From Sphaerulina vaccinii (taxonomy: Eukaryota; Ascomycota; Dothideomycetes; Mycosphaerellales; Mycosphaerellaceae), in the NCBI GenBank assembly GCA_022570795.1, contig JAKUDP010000001.1, positions 186,001 through 250,000 of the forward strand: a DNA stretch of 64,000 bases, in the 5' to 3' direction. Both the position numbers and the translations under genes were made by a program. Shown one piece after another: positions 23,192 to 34,377 of this stretch (its first letter is position 1; each line of letters begins with the position of its first letter). Below the pieces are notes generated by a model. The model was not told the origin of the DNA. It was given only the letters and a program-made list of their open reading frames with translations, and searched no databases.

Positions 23192-24083
23192 TCACGTGTA
23201 CTTCATCTTATCGTTGAACGCGTCGATTATCTCCCTCGCTGCCTGCACGATCTCTAGGGCTCCGGGACTATCGCTGTGGCAGCATAGAGAGACATCATGC
23301 TGTCCAATAGGTAGCTCCACTTCCTCTCCAGTGACTGCTCTCACCGAGCTATTCTCGACTTGACTTGAGACGTGCTTATGCACATCTTCTTGTGTCCAAG
23401 GTTTCTTCTTGCGATCGATGACCAGTCTGCCGTCTGCAGAGTACTTCACATCGCCATACCTGTATCAAGCCGATTAGCCAAAGCTCCTCTCCATACATCT
23501 CGAGCTTCCCGGTAGGTCAGTGTCACTTACAGCTCAGCAGTAAATGGTAAACCTAACTCCTTCGCAACCTCCTCATGAAAAGTCCCAGCCAAACCAAAGA
23601 CTCGTGTCCCAGGCGGTACACCAGCATAGACCGCCTTACAAATCTCTTTATCGCGATACATCATGCCATAGAGTACTCCATGAGGTTTAACATGATTGAG
23701 TGGTACATCTGCCGCTGTAAGAAAGCCTTGCAGAGCTCCGACTTGATAGCGGACCATAGCTGTTAATTCTTCGGGAGACATCTTGATCTCTCGACGGCCA
23801 AAGCCTTGGATGTCTGGTAAACCTGGGTGGGCACCGACTAAGATTTTGTGTTCTTTGCATTTTTGGACTGTCTCTTGCATTATTAGAGGGTCGCCGGCGT
23901 GGAACTACACATCATGAGTGATTAGCTACTGAGTGTTGAGTGTGAAGCTAAAGGACCTACGCCGCAGGCAATGTTGGCATGGTCGATAAGTGGGATCAAT
24001 TTATCGTCTGGGCCAGCTTTGAAATTGCCGTAGCCTTCGCCTAGATCGACGTTGATGTGAACTTTCTTCTGGATAGGTGGCAT
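23192..24083 (-). CDS. lamB: LamB/YcsF family protein (PxpA-like lactam hydrolysis component)
   Basis: Exons 24083-23961, 23904-23531 and 23459-23192 (introns 56 and 71 nt) give 254 residues, the family's usual length. Restored motifs: KVHINVDLGEGYGNF, IDHANIACGFHAGDP, KILVGAHPGLPDIQGFGRR, HVKPHGVLYGMMYRD and FTAELYGDVKYSADGRL. The family was named after the Aspergillus nidulans lactam-utilisation gene lamB. Bacterial PxpA is a subunit of ATP-dependent 5-oxoprolinase together with PxpB and PxpC. The divergent neighbour carries exactly those two partner modules, so the two proteins probably act together in opening a lactam ring (2-pyrrolidinone or 5-oxoproline). Cytosolic; no targeting signal. 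Confidence 0.9.
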
Positions 24084-24418
24084 GGTTATATCCTGTTCTC
24101 AGGTAGATTGTTCAAGTATGTAGAAGTTGAATATGTCAGAAAGATGAAGCTCAGTTACTGCGGTCGGCGAGGTGACGTCTCAAAGTGCAGCTTAAACCTG
24201 CCGTTCTAGTGATAGGCATCGGTATGCTTGGCCGTGTTGGTGCTGTATGGATGCCCCTCGTCAATAAAGAGGAGACGGATGCTTATCAGTGGACAGCTCA
24301 AGAGCTCTCTCATCCATCCCCGAAGCGGGTCAACGGCAACCGACCACCTGGTGAAGACATATACATCGACCTCATCATCATGGGGGTCTTTGACGACGAT
24401 GTACAGATTTCACGAAAC
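24084..24418. promoter_or_regulatory. Shared divergent promoter of lamB and lamA
   Basis: 335 bp separate the two start codons, and the genes point away from each other, so both must be controlled from here. In A. nidulans the lamA/lamB pair is also divergent and is induced by omega-amino acids through the regulator AmdR. I could not identify an AmdR site by eye. An in-frame ATG at 24380 could lengthen the lamA product by 13 residues. Confidence 0.6.
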
Positions 24419-27400
24419 ATGGAAAGGTTGAAGAAGATCTTGATAGCGAATCGTGGTGAAATCTGTGCGTCAACATCCTTCCCAAAACGTCACCAGTTCT
24501 TGGCATTTGAACTAACGCGACCTCGACGCGACTTCAAGGCGTTCGCATCATCAGAACTTGCAAGGAACTCGACATCAAGACTGTGTCCATCTACACCTCT
24601 GCTGATGCAGCTTCACTGCACGTCTCCGATGCAGATGAAGCAGTCCTGCTTCCGACTTTGCAAAGCTATACCGATGGCGACAAGATAATCAAAATAGCAA
24701 AGGAGCGAGGCTGCGACGCGATAATACCAGGATATGGCTTTCTGTCAGAGAATTCAGCATTCGCAAAGGCCGTCAGCGATGCTGGACTGGCCTGGGTAGG
24801 TCCGGATGAAGCTGCTATCAAGGCTTTCGGCATCAAACACACAGCCCGAGATCTGGCCAAGAAGTCAGGCGTGCCGATTGTGCCTGGTACTGAAGGACTA
24901 GTTGAGAGTGAAGATGATGCTGTCAAGCAGAGTGAAGCATTGGGTTACCCTGTCATGCTCAAGATTACTGCAGGTGGTGGCGGCAGTGGTTTGATTACTT
25001 GTCAAAATGCAGAGCAAGTGAAGGATGGTTTCAAGAAAGCACAGTCTCGTGGAGAAGCTCTTTTCAAAGACTCTGGCGTGTTCATCGAGCGGTTCTACCC
25101 AGAAGCACATCATATCGAGGTCCAAGTCTTTGGCAACGGACTTGGACAGGCGATCCACTTCGGAGAACGCGAATGCTCCATTCAGAGACGACATCAGAAA
25201 GTCATCGAGGAGTGCCCAAGTCCGTTCGTCGAGAAGCATACAGGACTACGCGAGAAGATATGCAATGCCGCAGTCAGTCTTGCCGAATCGGTCAAGTATG
25301 GATCAGCTGGTACAGTCGAGTTTCTGGTAGATGACCACACTGCAGAATTCTTCTTCCTGGAAATGAACACACGACTGCAAGTCGAGCACCCAATCACAGA
25401 AGCGTGCTACGATGTTGACCTCGTTGAGCTGATGCTGAAGCAAGCTGATGCGCAACTTGTCGGCGCGGGAGGTCTCTCAGCAGATTATCTCAAGTCGTTG
25501 GAGCGAGCTAAGCCATTTGGTGCTGCCATCGAGGCAAGAGTCTACGCCGAGAATGTGCTGAGAGACTATGCACCCTCGCCAGGACTCTTGACAGAAGTCT
25601 ACTGGGCTGGACTGCAGAATGCACGCATCGATACATGGGTGCGAACAGGACTGCGGATATCGCCCAACTATGACCCGCTAATCGCCAAAGTCATAAACCA
25701 TGCGAGGACTCGCGAAGCAGCGAGAAAGGGTATACATCAGCTACTCACCCGCTCGATAGTCAGCGGACCTCCTAACAACCTCGACTTCCTGGCCAGCATT
25801 ATTAATGACGATGTGTTTCAGTCCGGACGAACGATCACCTCCTTCTTGCAGAGCTTCGTGTATGAACCTTGCGTGATAGATGTGGTGTCAGCTGGCGCGT
25901 ACACTCTGGTTCAGGACCTGGAAGGCAGACCTAGCGTTGGCAACGGCATACCACGCAGTGGCGCAATGGACCCAATCGCGTTGGCAGTAGGTAATCTTCT
26001 CGTGGGCAATCAGCGCGGACAAGAAGGACTTGAGATCACGTTGTCAGGCCCAGAACTCAGATTTCATGGAGCTGCGGTGATAGCATTGACTGGAGCGCCA
26101 ATTGAGGCTACACTTGATGGCGACGACCTGCCTCTGTGGACGCGGAAACACGTCAAGCGTGGTCAGACTCTGAAGATTGGCAAAACGACAGCAGATGGAT
26201 GTCGCAGCTACTTGACTGTGCATGGTGGCTTTCCCTCAGTCGCAGAGTACTTCGGCAGCAAGTCGACCTCACCGATTGTCGCTATAGGCGGGTATCAAGG
26301 AAGACAACTGGCTCCAGGCGATCAATTAAGCTTAGTCAAAGAGACCCCATCGACACTGGGCGCCCATCCTAGCGTGCCTGAGTCTCTGCGGCCGAAGTAT
26401 AGCTCGTCGTGGGTCATCAACGCTTTACCTGGTCCACATGAAGAGGGCTATCTCACCGACGAAGACACCGAAATGCTGTATAGCACGGAGTGGAAAGTCT
26501 CCCATAATGCTAGCAGGAGCGCTATCAGACTTATCGGACCAGTGCCCAAGTGGGCGCGACCAGACGGGGAAGAAGGAGGCTCGCATCCTTCCAATCTTGT
26601 CGAGTATGGGTACTCGTGTGGTGCGCTCAACTGGACTGGAGATGAAGGCTGTATTTTCGCCTTGGATTGTCCAAACTTTGGTGGCTTTGTGAGCAATGCC
26701 ACCTGCATTCGAGCAGACTACTACAAGCTAGGCCAGTTGAAAGCAGGCGACACGCTGAGATACCAACGTGTATCACTCGAAGAAGCCTTAGCTCTTCGGC
26801 AGAACGTCACAGACTATATCAATGGTATCAGCAAAGCCATTGAGACGGGAACTTTCGATCAGGTCCAACCACTCACCTCCAGCTTCGAAGCCAGTGGTAG
26901 TTACAGTAAGGCGATACTGTGGGAACGTGCCGCATCTGATAGCCAGCCTCAAGTGCGGTATCGTCAAGCCGGCGATGATTATGTTCTAGTCGAGTACGGC
27001 AACGAGCAGTTCAATCTGAACTATCGATGCCGAGTCACCGCTCTGGAGAAAGCGATAACCTCGCAGACTGCGCCTGATTGGCTAAAGAGCAGCTATGTTA
27101 CCAGTGTCGGTGGTTGTACAACGCTTTGCGTATGCTACGACGGAGCTAGCATGGATCGCGAGCAGCTCATCAAGCATCTGCAGGATCTGGAGGATCAACT
27201 GGGAGACCTAAGCAAGACGAAAGTGCCATGCCGACGCTTCAAGCTTCCTCTCTCCTTCGAAAGCAAGGACCAAACGGAAGCCACGAAGCGATACATGGAG
27301 ACTCAAAGACCGCATGCACCATACCTGCCTGATAATCTCGACTTCGTAGCAAGGAACAATGCCTTGACAGCGGAGCAGCTGAAGCACAATATGCTCAACG

Positions 27401-28249
27401 GAGAGCTCATAGCCGTCATCAAAGGGTTCTTCTGCGGGAACACTGTATCACTACCAGTTGATCCACGGAAACGAATGTCTTCGCCTAAAGCGAACCCCAG
27501 TCGTGTCTTCACACCCGAGGGAACTTGGGGCTGGGGAGGATCTTGTGGTAGCATCTACCCGGTCGACTCGCCTGGTGGCTATCAGATGCTTGGACGTACG
27601 ATACCTTGTAAGTACAAATGCGGATCAGGCGGTGACTATAGACGTGCTAATAATGATAGGTTTCGACTATTATGGGTTCAAGCAGGGCTTCACACCCGAA
27701 AAGCCATGGCTTTTCAACGACTTCGACATCATATCGTTCTACCAAGTTAGCGAGGATGAGCTCAATCACAAGCTCGAGCTGTTCAGATCCGGCCAATACG
27801 ACTTCGAGTGGGAGAGCGCCGAGTTCGATATGGCAGAACACAACAAACTCCTCGCCGAGACAGCCGATGAAGTCAAAGAAATCCGATCCGCCCAACGGAA
27901 AGTGCAAGATGAGATGATCCGTGCTGAGAACGAGTCTCTAGCAAAGTGGCGAGCTGACAAGGCCAGAAGCAAGCCAGACGAGAGTACTATCGATTCATTG
28001 CTACAAGATCCGGCGATTACTGCTATTGAGGCACCTGTAGACGCAAATGTCTGGAAGATTGAGGTGAAGGAGAAAGATGTTATCAAGCCAAATCAAGTTA
28101 TAGCCATTCTGGAGGCAATGAAGCTGGAGATCAACGTAAATGCGCCAGAAAGCGTTGCGGGTGGAACGGCTGTGATTGAGAAGCTGCTGATAGAGCCGGG
28201 AGAGACAATCAGAGCTGGTGGTCGTATCGCTCTTGTGAGGAAGACATGA
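24419..28249 (+). CDS. lamA: Biotin-dependent urea-carboxylase-like fusion (BC, PxpC, PxpB, BCCP), LamA-type
   Basis: Exons 24419-24464, 24539-27607 and 27660-28249 (introns 74 and 52 nt) give 1234 residues. The N-terminal biotin carboxylase starts MERLKKILIANRGEI. It contains the ATP-grasp loop KITAGGGGSGL (residues ~150), ERECSIQRRHQKVIEE and FLEMNTRLQVEHPITE. Residues ~460-750 are the AHS2/PxpC-type half of the carboxyltransferase (GAYTLVQDLEGRPSVG, PRSGAMDP) and ~800-1000 the AHS1/PxpB half. The third exon is the urea-carboxylase-type linker plus the biotinyl domain with EAMKLE, where Lys1193 is the biotin site. The amidase domain of Dur1,2 is absent, so this is not urea amidolyase. With the adjacent PxpA-like lamB it forms a complete A+B+C set and points to lactam or oxoproline use. 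Bare urea or guanidine carboxylation is the alternative. Confidence 0.9.
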
Positions 28250-28292
28250 CATAGTGCGTCAGCTTTTTCTTTGCGATGTGTACAGTATGCAC

Positions 28293-30224
28293 CTAGCTAA
28301 TAATCGTCTGCCAGCTCTTCTCATGTGCGACATCGATCCAGTGAGCTCCAGGTGAACGAGCATCTGCTCTATCCCACACCTCTTTGACAATATCGAGCGC
28401 ACATAGCTGCGGTCTCGATGGATACTTCCTGGAAAGAACGAGCATGCGTTGCTCAACGAGAAACCTCGCATCAACAATCTCGTCATGTCGGGTAGCATCC
28501 GGTGCCTCGCCGTCTGGCAGTCGAAGCTGACTTCCAGAGATGAGCATAATCAATGGCAGAAGTCTACACGCTCCAGATGTAATAGGTATCGTTTTGACGA
28601 GGTCTAGTGTATGGCATGCTAGCTCAGTCAACCTCGAGTCCAACTCGTCTGCAAAGCACGATTGTTCTGTTCGAGGAGCATACTCAGGTCCAGCCTGGCT
28701 CACGCGCTCCCAGAAGAGGGCGGGAAAGGCTCGGTAGATCTCGAGCAGTCCGATAAGTCGATATGCCTTTGCGACAAGCAAAAGATCGCCCACGGGTGTC
28801 CTCTTGTCTTGAGGATCCTCCACATCTGTAGCCTGTGGTGGGACCGATTTGTATAGTAGACGCTCAAGATGTGTTGCCCATTCCGCATCTCCGTCGCCCA
28901 AGGCTCCATTTCGCACTCGCCTCCGGAGTACTCGGCCGATCTCTGCTAAGACAAAGAAGATCTCGCTGCTCACACCAGTCCATGGATGTGGTGTTATAGG
29001 TATCGATCTAGGTGCCAAGGTCAGATCTGGCGACTTGATGCCGTGCAGAGCTGCCATTGGCACTGGGTCCATGAAGCTGGCTAGCATCTCCCAGTATATC
29101 AGCGCATCAAGGAGAAAGTCATCATGCGGTGATTGTTCGTTTCGCTGCAGCTTGACTTGCACAAGATCTCGAGCGATAAACAGGTATTGCAGCCCTAGAT
29201 TCGAGGCTTGGTGCCATGATGAAGATAGCCCTAGAAGCAACAGAGCCAGCAAGACTGTGTCTGTCGAGACTTTGCCAAGGCGAAGCAATTGCAAGTCCTG
29301 CTGCAACGACTTCCATGCTCGAGCGCGTTTTGCGTTTCCTAGGCTCGCAATGTGAGGGTAAAAGTTCGCGAGGTGTCCGACAGCCATGCTTTCGATTGTG
29401 AAGCGGATAGTGCTTGACGAAGCGCACTTCTCAACGACGAGTGTTCGAAACTGATTGGAGACTGAATCGAAGCAAGAGTATATGCCGCAGACGTGATTGA
29501 AGTAGTGACTGACAAGGTCATCGTCTGAGAAGCCAGGCACTTTATTTGGCACTGTCAAGCGATAGAATGTCTTCAGCAGACTTGCAGGTCTCGAGGCAGA
29601 TGGCTGATCGTTCGCGAGAGCGGCTTGCGAATTGTCCAGCTCTGCGTCTGGTGTGGAAGCTTCCTCGAGTATTCCTGTAGCGCTGTCGCTTCTCGTGTCT
29701 GCGGCACTACCAATCAGCTGTGACACATCACCATACAGACCTCCAAGGTATGGCTGATCAAAAGCCGTGAGCCTGCTTTCTTCTGGCGATGGTGCCGGGA
29801 ACAGAGTCGAGAAGGTCAGGTCTTCAAGCCCATACTGCTCCATATCAGGCCAGCCGAACATGTCGGATGCAATCTCATCGCCGAGTCCCATCGCATCTGT
29901 GGGGCCTGCGACTCCAGGAATATGAAAATCGTGGTTGCCATTCTCGAGTGGCTCCCGAGGAGCGCTGACAGCAACGCCATTGGCAGGGCTAGGTGACGTG
30001 TCTTGCGAGCTGTCTTGTGAAGTTCGTTGTCGCTTCTGTGGAGGAGGTCCAGCAAAGACCTCATGCTTGCTTGACCATCTCAGTTGCTTCGCATAGCCGG
30101 GACATTCGGCGCCCTGAGCAACACATATCTGACAGGATGGCTTTGTCTCATCACACTTGATGTGCTTGTTCTTGCATCTCGCACAACCGCCGCGAGATTT
30201 TGATGACTTGACAGTCCTCTTCAT
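28293..30224 (-). CDS. Zn2Cys6 transcription factor with fungal_trans_2-like domain
   Basis: An intronless frame of 643 residues. Cys14, 17, 24, 31, 34 and 41 form a binuclear zinc cluster (CARCKNKHIKC then CQICVAQGAEC), preceded by a basic Lys/Arg stretch. Residues 60-230 are disordered and acidic. Residues ~240-620 are a long helical region (DDDLVSHYFNHVCGIYSCFD, LLDALIYWEMLASFMDP) of the kind seen in the Fungal_trans_2 family. Its stop lies 43 bp from the convergent lamA stop. Position suggests it regulates the lam genes or the amine oxidase beside it, but sequence alone cannot show the target, and it is not an AmdR-type protein as far as I can see. Confidence 0.87.
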   Translation of the reverse strand: MKRTVKSSKSRGGCARCKNKHIKCDETKPSCQICVAQGAECPGYAKQLRWSSKHEVFAGPPPQKRQRTSQDSSQDTSPSPANGVAVSAPREPLENGNHDFHIPGVAGPTDAMGLGDEIASDMFGWPDMEQYGLEDLTFSTLFPAPSPEESRLTAFDQPYLGGLYGDVSQLIGSAADTRSDSATGILEEASTPDAELDNSQAALANDQPSASRPASLLKTFYRLTVPNKVPGFSDDDLVSHYFNHVCGIYSCFDSVSNQFRTLVVEKCASSSTIRFTIESMAVGHLANFYPHIASLGNAKRARAWKSLQQDLQLLRLGKVSTDTVLLALLLLGLSSSWHQASNLGLQYLFIARDLVQVKLQRNEQSPHDDFLLDALIYWEMLASFMDPVPMAALHGIKSPDLTLAPRSIPITPHPWTGVSSEIFFVLAEIGRVLRRRVRNGALGDGDAEWATHLERLLYKSVPPQATDVEDPQDKRTPVGDLLLVAKAYRLIGLLEIYRAFPALFWERVSQAGPEYAPRTEQSCFADELDSRLTELACHTLDLVKTIPITSGACRLLPLIMLISGSQLRLPDGEAPDATRHDEIVDARFLVEQRMLVLSRKYPSRPQLCALDIVKEVWDRADARSPGAHWIDVAHEKSWQTIIS

Positions 30225-30748
30225 GATTCTAGTGGGAGATTGGGTGCAGGGAAGTCAAAGAATGGGTGGCGGGAGCTTGTGGAAGCAACCGCTGTCTGTG
30301 CGGGGTGTTCAATCTCGTTCTCCCTTCTTCCCCTTCGTCTCTGCTTTCTTGTGATGAGTTACGAATCTCTCGAAGTCGACAAGAGCAGGTTGGTGAGAAG
30401 GAGGTGGACTGAGCTGCCGTCGGCGGGCGTGTATGCTGATGATGGACGATGACTTGCCCGGACTATGTCCCCCCGCTACGGACGGCAGCCAAACTACCCC
30501 AACCCATCACAAGCTGGCCGTGGATGGGTAGATTGTCCAGATATGGCCATGACAATCACTTGACGAATACGCTGCCACTCTGCCTCTCGAGCTCGGAAGG
30601 AACGCCGTATCAGAATTCAATTAGTGACACTACAAGTACACTATAAGAAGCTGGTGATGCCGCCTCCCCCTTACGACTATCCGCAACTCTCTCTCTCTCT
30701 GAATCGCTCCAATTTCTCCACTGGTCTGTCTGGAGAGATGAAGAGACT
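30225..30748. other. Promoter of the Zn2Cys6 gene and 3' region of the amine oxidase gene
   Basis: 524 bp with no gene seen. A CT-rich tract (TCTCTCTCTCTC) lies near 30690-30702. Confidence 0.5.
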
Positions 30749-32403
30749 CTACAACTTAGATCTGGCATGTGCTCCGACTACACCCAAGATCTCCTTGGCC
30801 ACATTCTCGCCAGAGCATAAAGCTCCCTCCATGTAACCTTTCCACTCAGTAGCGTACTCAGTACCACAGAAGTGAATGTTACCCACAGGCTTTCCATACA
30901 CATCCGAATGCTTGGTGAAGTGCGTCAAGGCGGTGATCGGTACCAGCGCACCCTTCGAGAATTCCTCATGCTTCCAGATCTGATCAAAGATCTCAATGGG
31001 CTTCCACACCTCCGACTCTGGACCTGCTTTGAAGACGGTTGCCAGTTGCTTCAGAATGGTTGCTCGCCGCTCATGTGGGGCCAGCTTCGACCATGTGCGC
31101 CCAAAGTCGCTGTTTACAAAGCAAGTGAGGCAGTACAACCCTACTTCATCGACACTGGTATCGCGTGCCAATGGGCTGGGTCCGACATAGCTCATGAAGA
31201 AGCCATTGTACGATGAGTCTCTCCACCAAGGTGTGTCGTAGCAGACTATCACCTTGTTGTAATCGCCCATCGTGGCAGCATCCGCAAGCTCCTTTAGTCC
31301 TGCGGGTAGTGGTGGCGATATGCTCATGTCCCGGTACAACGTGCTTGGGATCGATATGATCGCTTTTCTGGCTTGAAAGACGGTCCTGTCCCTCGTGGTG
31401 ACGACGACATGTGAGCGTTCATTGTCGATGGACTTGACTGGAGACGAGAGGTAGACGTTATGTTTACCGACAAGCTCGTAGAGTCCATCAACGATTGATT
31501 GGGTGCCTTTCTGAGAATTAGCAAGTATCTCTGACAGGCATGCTCCCATTTCAGGAGGTCTGGCTCTGAGGTCGTCGCCGCAGTATGCTAGAGCTCAGTG
31601 AAGATCGGGAAGAAGGCCGGGACAAGCTTACCACGATGCAGTCGCTGATAGTTCCCTCCCGTCTTATCATCTGCTCGTATTGACAACAGACCTTTGTTGC
31701 GTCTGCAATAGTCGATGAAGAATGCTGCTGACTCTTCGGTAGAAGTCACGCCGTGCATCACTGTGACCCACAGATTGATCATCTGGATCGTCTTGTCTGT
31801 GGCTCCTAGATTGCGAACATATTGGTCCAGACTGATGGCATCGTCTTCCACTTTCGCGCGCTGCGGCTTCAGCGACTCCGCTTGGATGTGGTCGCGCACG
31901 AACTCCAGATTCTTCTTGTCTGTCGCGCTGAACTGGCACGAGTCAGCGATGCAATCCGCCCACCTCTGAACTCGGAAACACTCACCTCCGGCGTAATGCC
32001 ATAGGGGAACTCAAGCTTTTCGTGTTCACTTATCTGGATGACTGCTGTGTAGCCTAGACGCTGTTCAACACGCGCGAGCCCAAAGCGATTGAGATACTTG
32101 GATATGCGAGGTTGGGTCTGATCATTGACCCAAGCTGCGCCGAGATCGACCTGGAGCAGTAGAAGTCAGAAAGTGTCTCTGAAGAGGGGGCGATGTCTTC
32201 TGTCTTTGAGCTTGTTGCCACAGAGGCGTCGAGTTCAGTGAGATACTTACGACACCGCGGCCAGAAGCCAAAGGTACGGACCAGACCTTCCCCCCGACAC
32301 GATCTCTCGCTTCGACAACTGCTACAGTGAGCCCAGCTTCTTGCAATGAACGAGCGGCCTGCAGTCCTGCGAGACCAGCTCCAATGACGATAACATCCAG
32401 CAT
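30749..32403 (-). CDS. Peroxisomal FAD-dependent amine oxidase (MAO-N type)
   Basis: Exons 32403-32251, 32150-31986, 31932-31632 and 31587-30749 (introns 100, 53 and 44 nt) give 485 residues. The Rossmann motif VIGAGLAGLQAARSLQEAG and EARDRVGGKVW bind FAD. SGRGV-VDLGAAWV is restored by the first join. The substrate-domain and C-terminal FAD motif is GNIHFCGTEYATEWKGYMEGAL; a Cys or Thr position near it is where covalent flavin attachment differs among MAOs. The protein ends in ARSKL, a perfect PTS1, so it should work in peroxisomes, oxidatively deaminating primary amines to aldehyde, ammonia and H2O2. Substrate unknown; an amine feeding an omega-amino acid or lactam route would fit the neighbours. 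Confidence 0.92.
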
Positions 32404-33014
32404 ATCTGGGTGTGATTGAATGGTCTGGAGAGCTTAGTTGTGAGGTATGTCGAGGTATTGAAAGAGATGGAAGAAGAACGACATGTCTGGATCGAAGAAG
32501 TTAGGTCCTTCCCTCATCGCGACTTCCTCACCGGCTTCAGTCCTGACTTGCGTGCAGCACGCGACAAGTAAAGCTCACATGCATTCACGAACGTACGCGG
32601 CAACATCAGGATACTCGTCGGCAACGAATGGCGCGCTAGACACCAAGTCAGTCGAAGTTGCCGTATCCAGACATCGTTTGCGTGGAAGCTCTATCATATC
32701 GAGCTAGCCGGGATGAGGAAGCCACGGAATCTGTGTCCAATGCCAAGGCCACACACCACATGGCAGTGCACTCTCTACACATCAGCTGATATCAGTGGTA
32801 TCTAGTGGTGTCGTGAAGTCTAGAACATCCTGGAGCGTAAGTGTACAGATGCCTGATCCAGGTCATACTTCCAGAGACTACGGCCCACGTAGGGAAAGTG
32901 CTGAGCATGTTATCAGAAAGATAGCAAGTACGACTTGTATCTATCTCGATGCTCACACGTTCTCACATTCTTCACTCTCGCACCTAACGACATTTGCACA
33001 ACGACCACAACATC
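32404..33014. promoter_or_regulatory. Divergent promoter between amine oxidase and oxygenase genes
   Basis: 611 bp between two divergent starts with no coding signal. The two genes may be co-regulated from here. Confidence 0.45.
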
Positions 33015-34137
33015 ATGGCATCCAAGCAAGCACAACCAGACACACCACCTCAGTCGCCCGACAGCTCAAACAGGTCTGGCTTGCCACAATCTCTCATCAG
33101 CGATGCACGCTGGACAATCAAAGAGCCATTCGTAGCTGAGAAACATGTCCAGTTCGGGCCTCCCAAGAAGATCCTTTCGATGGAAGAGATAGGCTTGGGC
33201 GGCAAAGGCATATCTCCAGTCGCTGTATCAGAGCCATTCCGTCTCTTCTCCGAATCTGCCATTGAGCAGATGCGTGCTGAGGTCTTCAGCGAGCAGGTTC
33301 TCGAGAAGTACCACTCCTCATCTGCATTTGCAGCAAACCAGGTCCGCGGAGCTGGGGCCCAGTGAGTTGCATTGTGCAGTGACAGTCGTCGGAGTGCACT
33401 TTTGCTGATTCATGCAGGCTAGCTCCATTCATACACAATGCTTGGAACAGCCCTGAAGTCTTAGCAGCCGTGTCACAAGTCGCTGGCGTGGACTTGATTC
33501 CTGTGTTTGACTACGATACTGGACACTGCAACATCTCAGTCAGACCTGATGGCTACAAGTCCAGTGCTGAGGAAGACTCACAGGAGAATGTCACAGCGTT
33601 TGGCTGGCACGAGGACTGCTTTCCCTTTGTATGTGTACTCATGCTCAGCGACTGCACAGGCATGCTTGGAGGCGAGACGATGCTCAAGACTGGCAATGGT
33701 GACTTTCTGAAAGTGCGAGGACCAACAATGGTATGTCCTTCCCCTTCATCACCACCATCACAAGCTAACATGTTACAAAGGGCACTGCCGTAGTGATGCA
33801 AGGCCGCTACATCGAACATCAAGCACTCAAAGCACGAGGTGGTCGCGAACGCATCAGCATGGTCACATCCTTCCGGCCTCGAGATCCTCATGCCAAGGAT
33901 GAGTCCTTCCTTGGTGGAGTGAGAAAAATCAGTAATGTTCCAGCGATCTACCAGCAGTACACAGAGTACAGACTGGAGAACCTAGAAGAGAGACTTCGAT
34001 CTCAGCTCAAGAGTGTAAGGAAGCAGGGCCGTAGTGGCAAAGACTTCGACTATGTCAAGACTAGGACGTGGTTGGCAGAGCAGAAGGAGTACATCGAGAG
34101 CATGATTGCTGAGCTGCAGGATCCGGAGTGTTACTGA
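33015..34137 (+). CDS. 2-oxoglutarate/Fe(II) oxygenase-like protein
   Basis: Exons 33015-33361, 33418-33730 and 33781-34137 (introns 56 and 50 nt) give 338 residues. The joins restore GAQ-LAPFIHNAW and PTM-GTAVVMQGRYIEHQAL. A His-x-Asp motif (FGWHEDCFPF), a distal His in YIEHQALKARGG and an Arg in RERISMVTSF about ten residues later make up the expected Fe(II) and 2-oxoglutarate ligands on a jelly-roll. The N-terminal 60 residues are disordered; the C-terminal 70 are helical and basic. Many fungal proteins of this type are of unknown substrate. It could hydroxylate a small molecule made or used by the neighbouring enzymes, but that is only positional inference. Confidence 0.78.
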
Positions 34138-34377
34138 CCTAGGTGGCTTGATGCTTAGCAGTTCTGAGTGGGCTTTCGACTTTATGATGAAACGAATGTC
34201 AATGACAAGGACAGGAGTTAGGGTGTTTGTGAATGTTCTGAACTTTCTGTTACAGTATAATGTATCTAGTATGAACAGGCTCCTATATAAAGGAGGGGTA
34301 TCTCAACAAGTGTATGAACAATCTCTCCGCCACGCTGATCATCAATCGTTCCATGCTCCTCCATATCACGTCGTAAT

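Noticed and set aside
24419..28249. Urea amidolyase (Dur1,2)
   Set aside because: The N-terminal amidase (allophanate hydrolase) domain is absent; the protein begins directly with biotin carboxylase.
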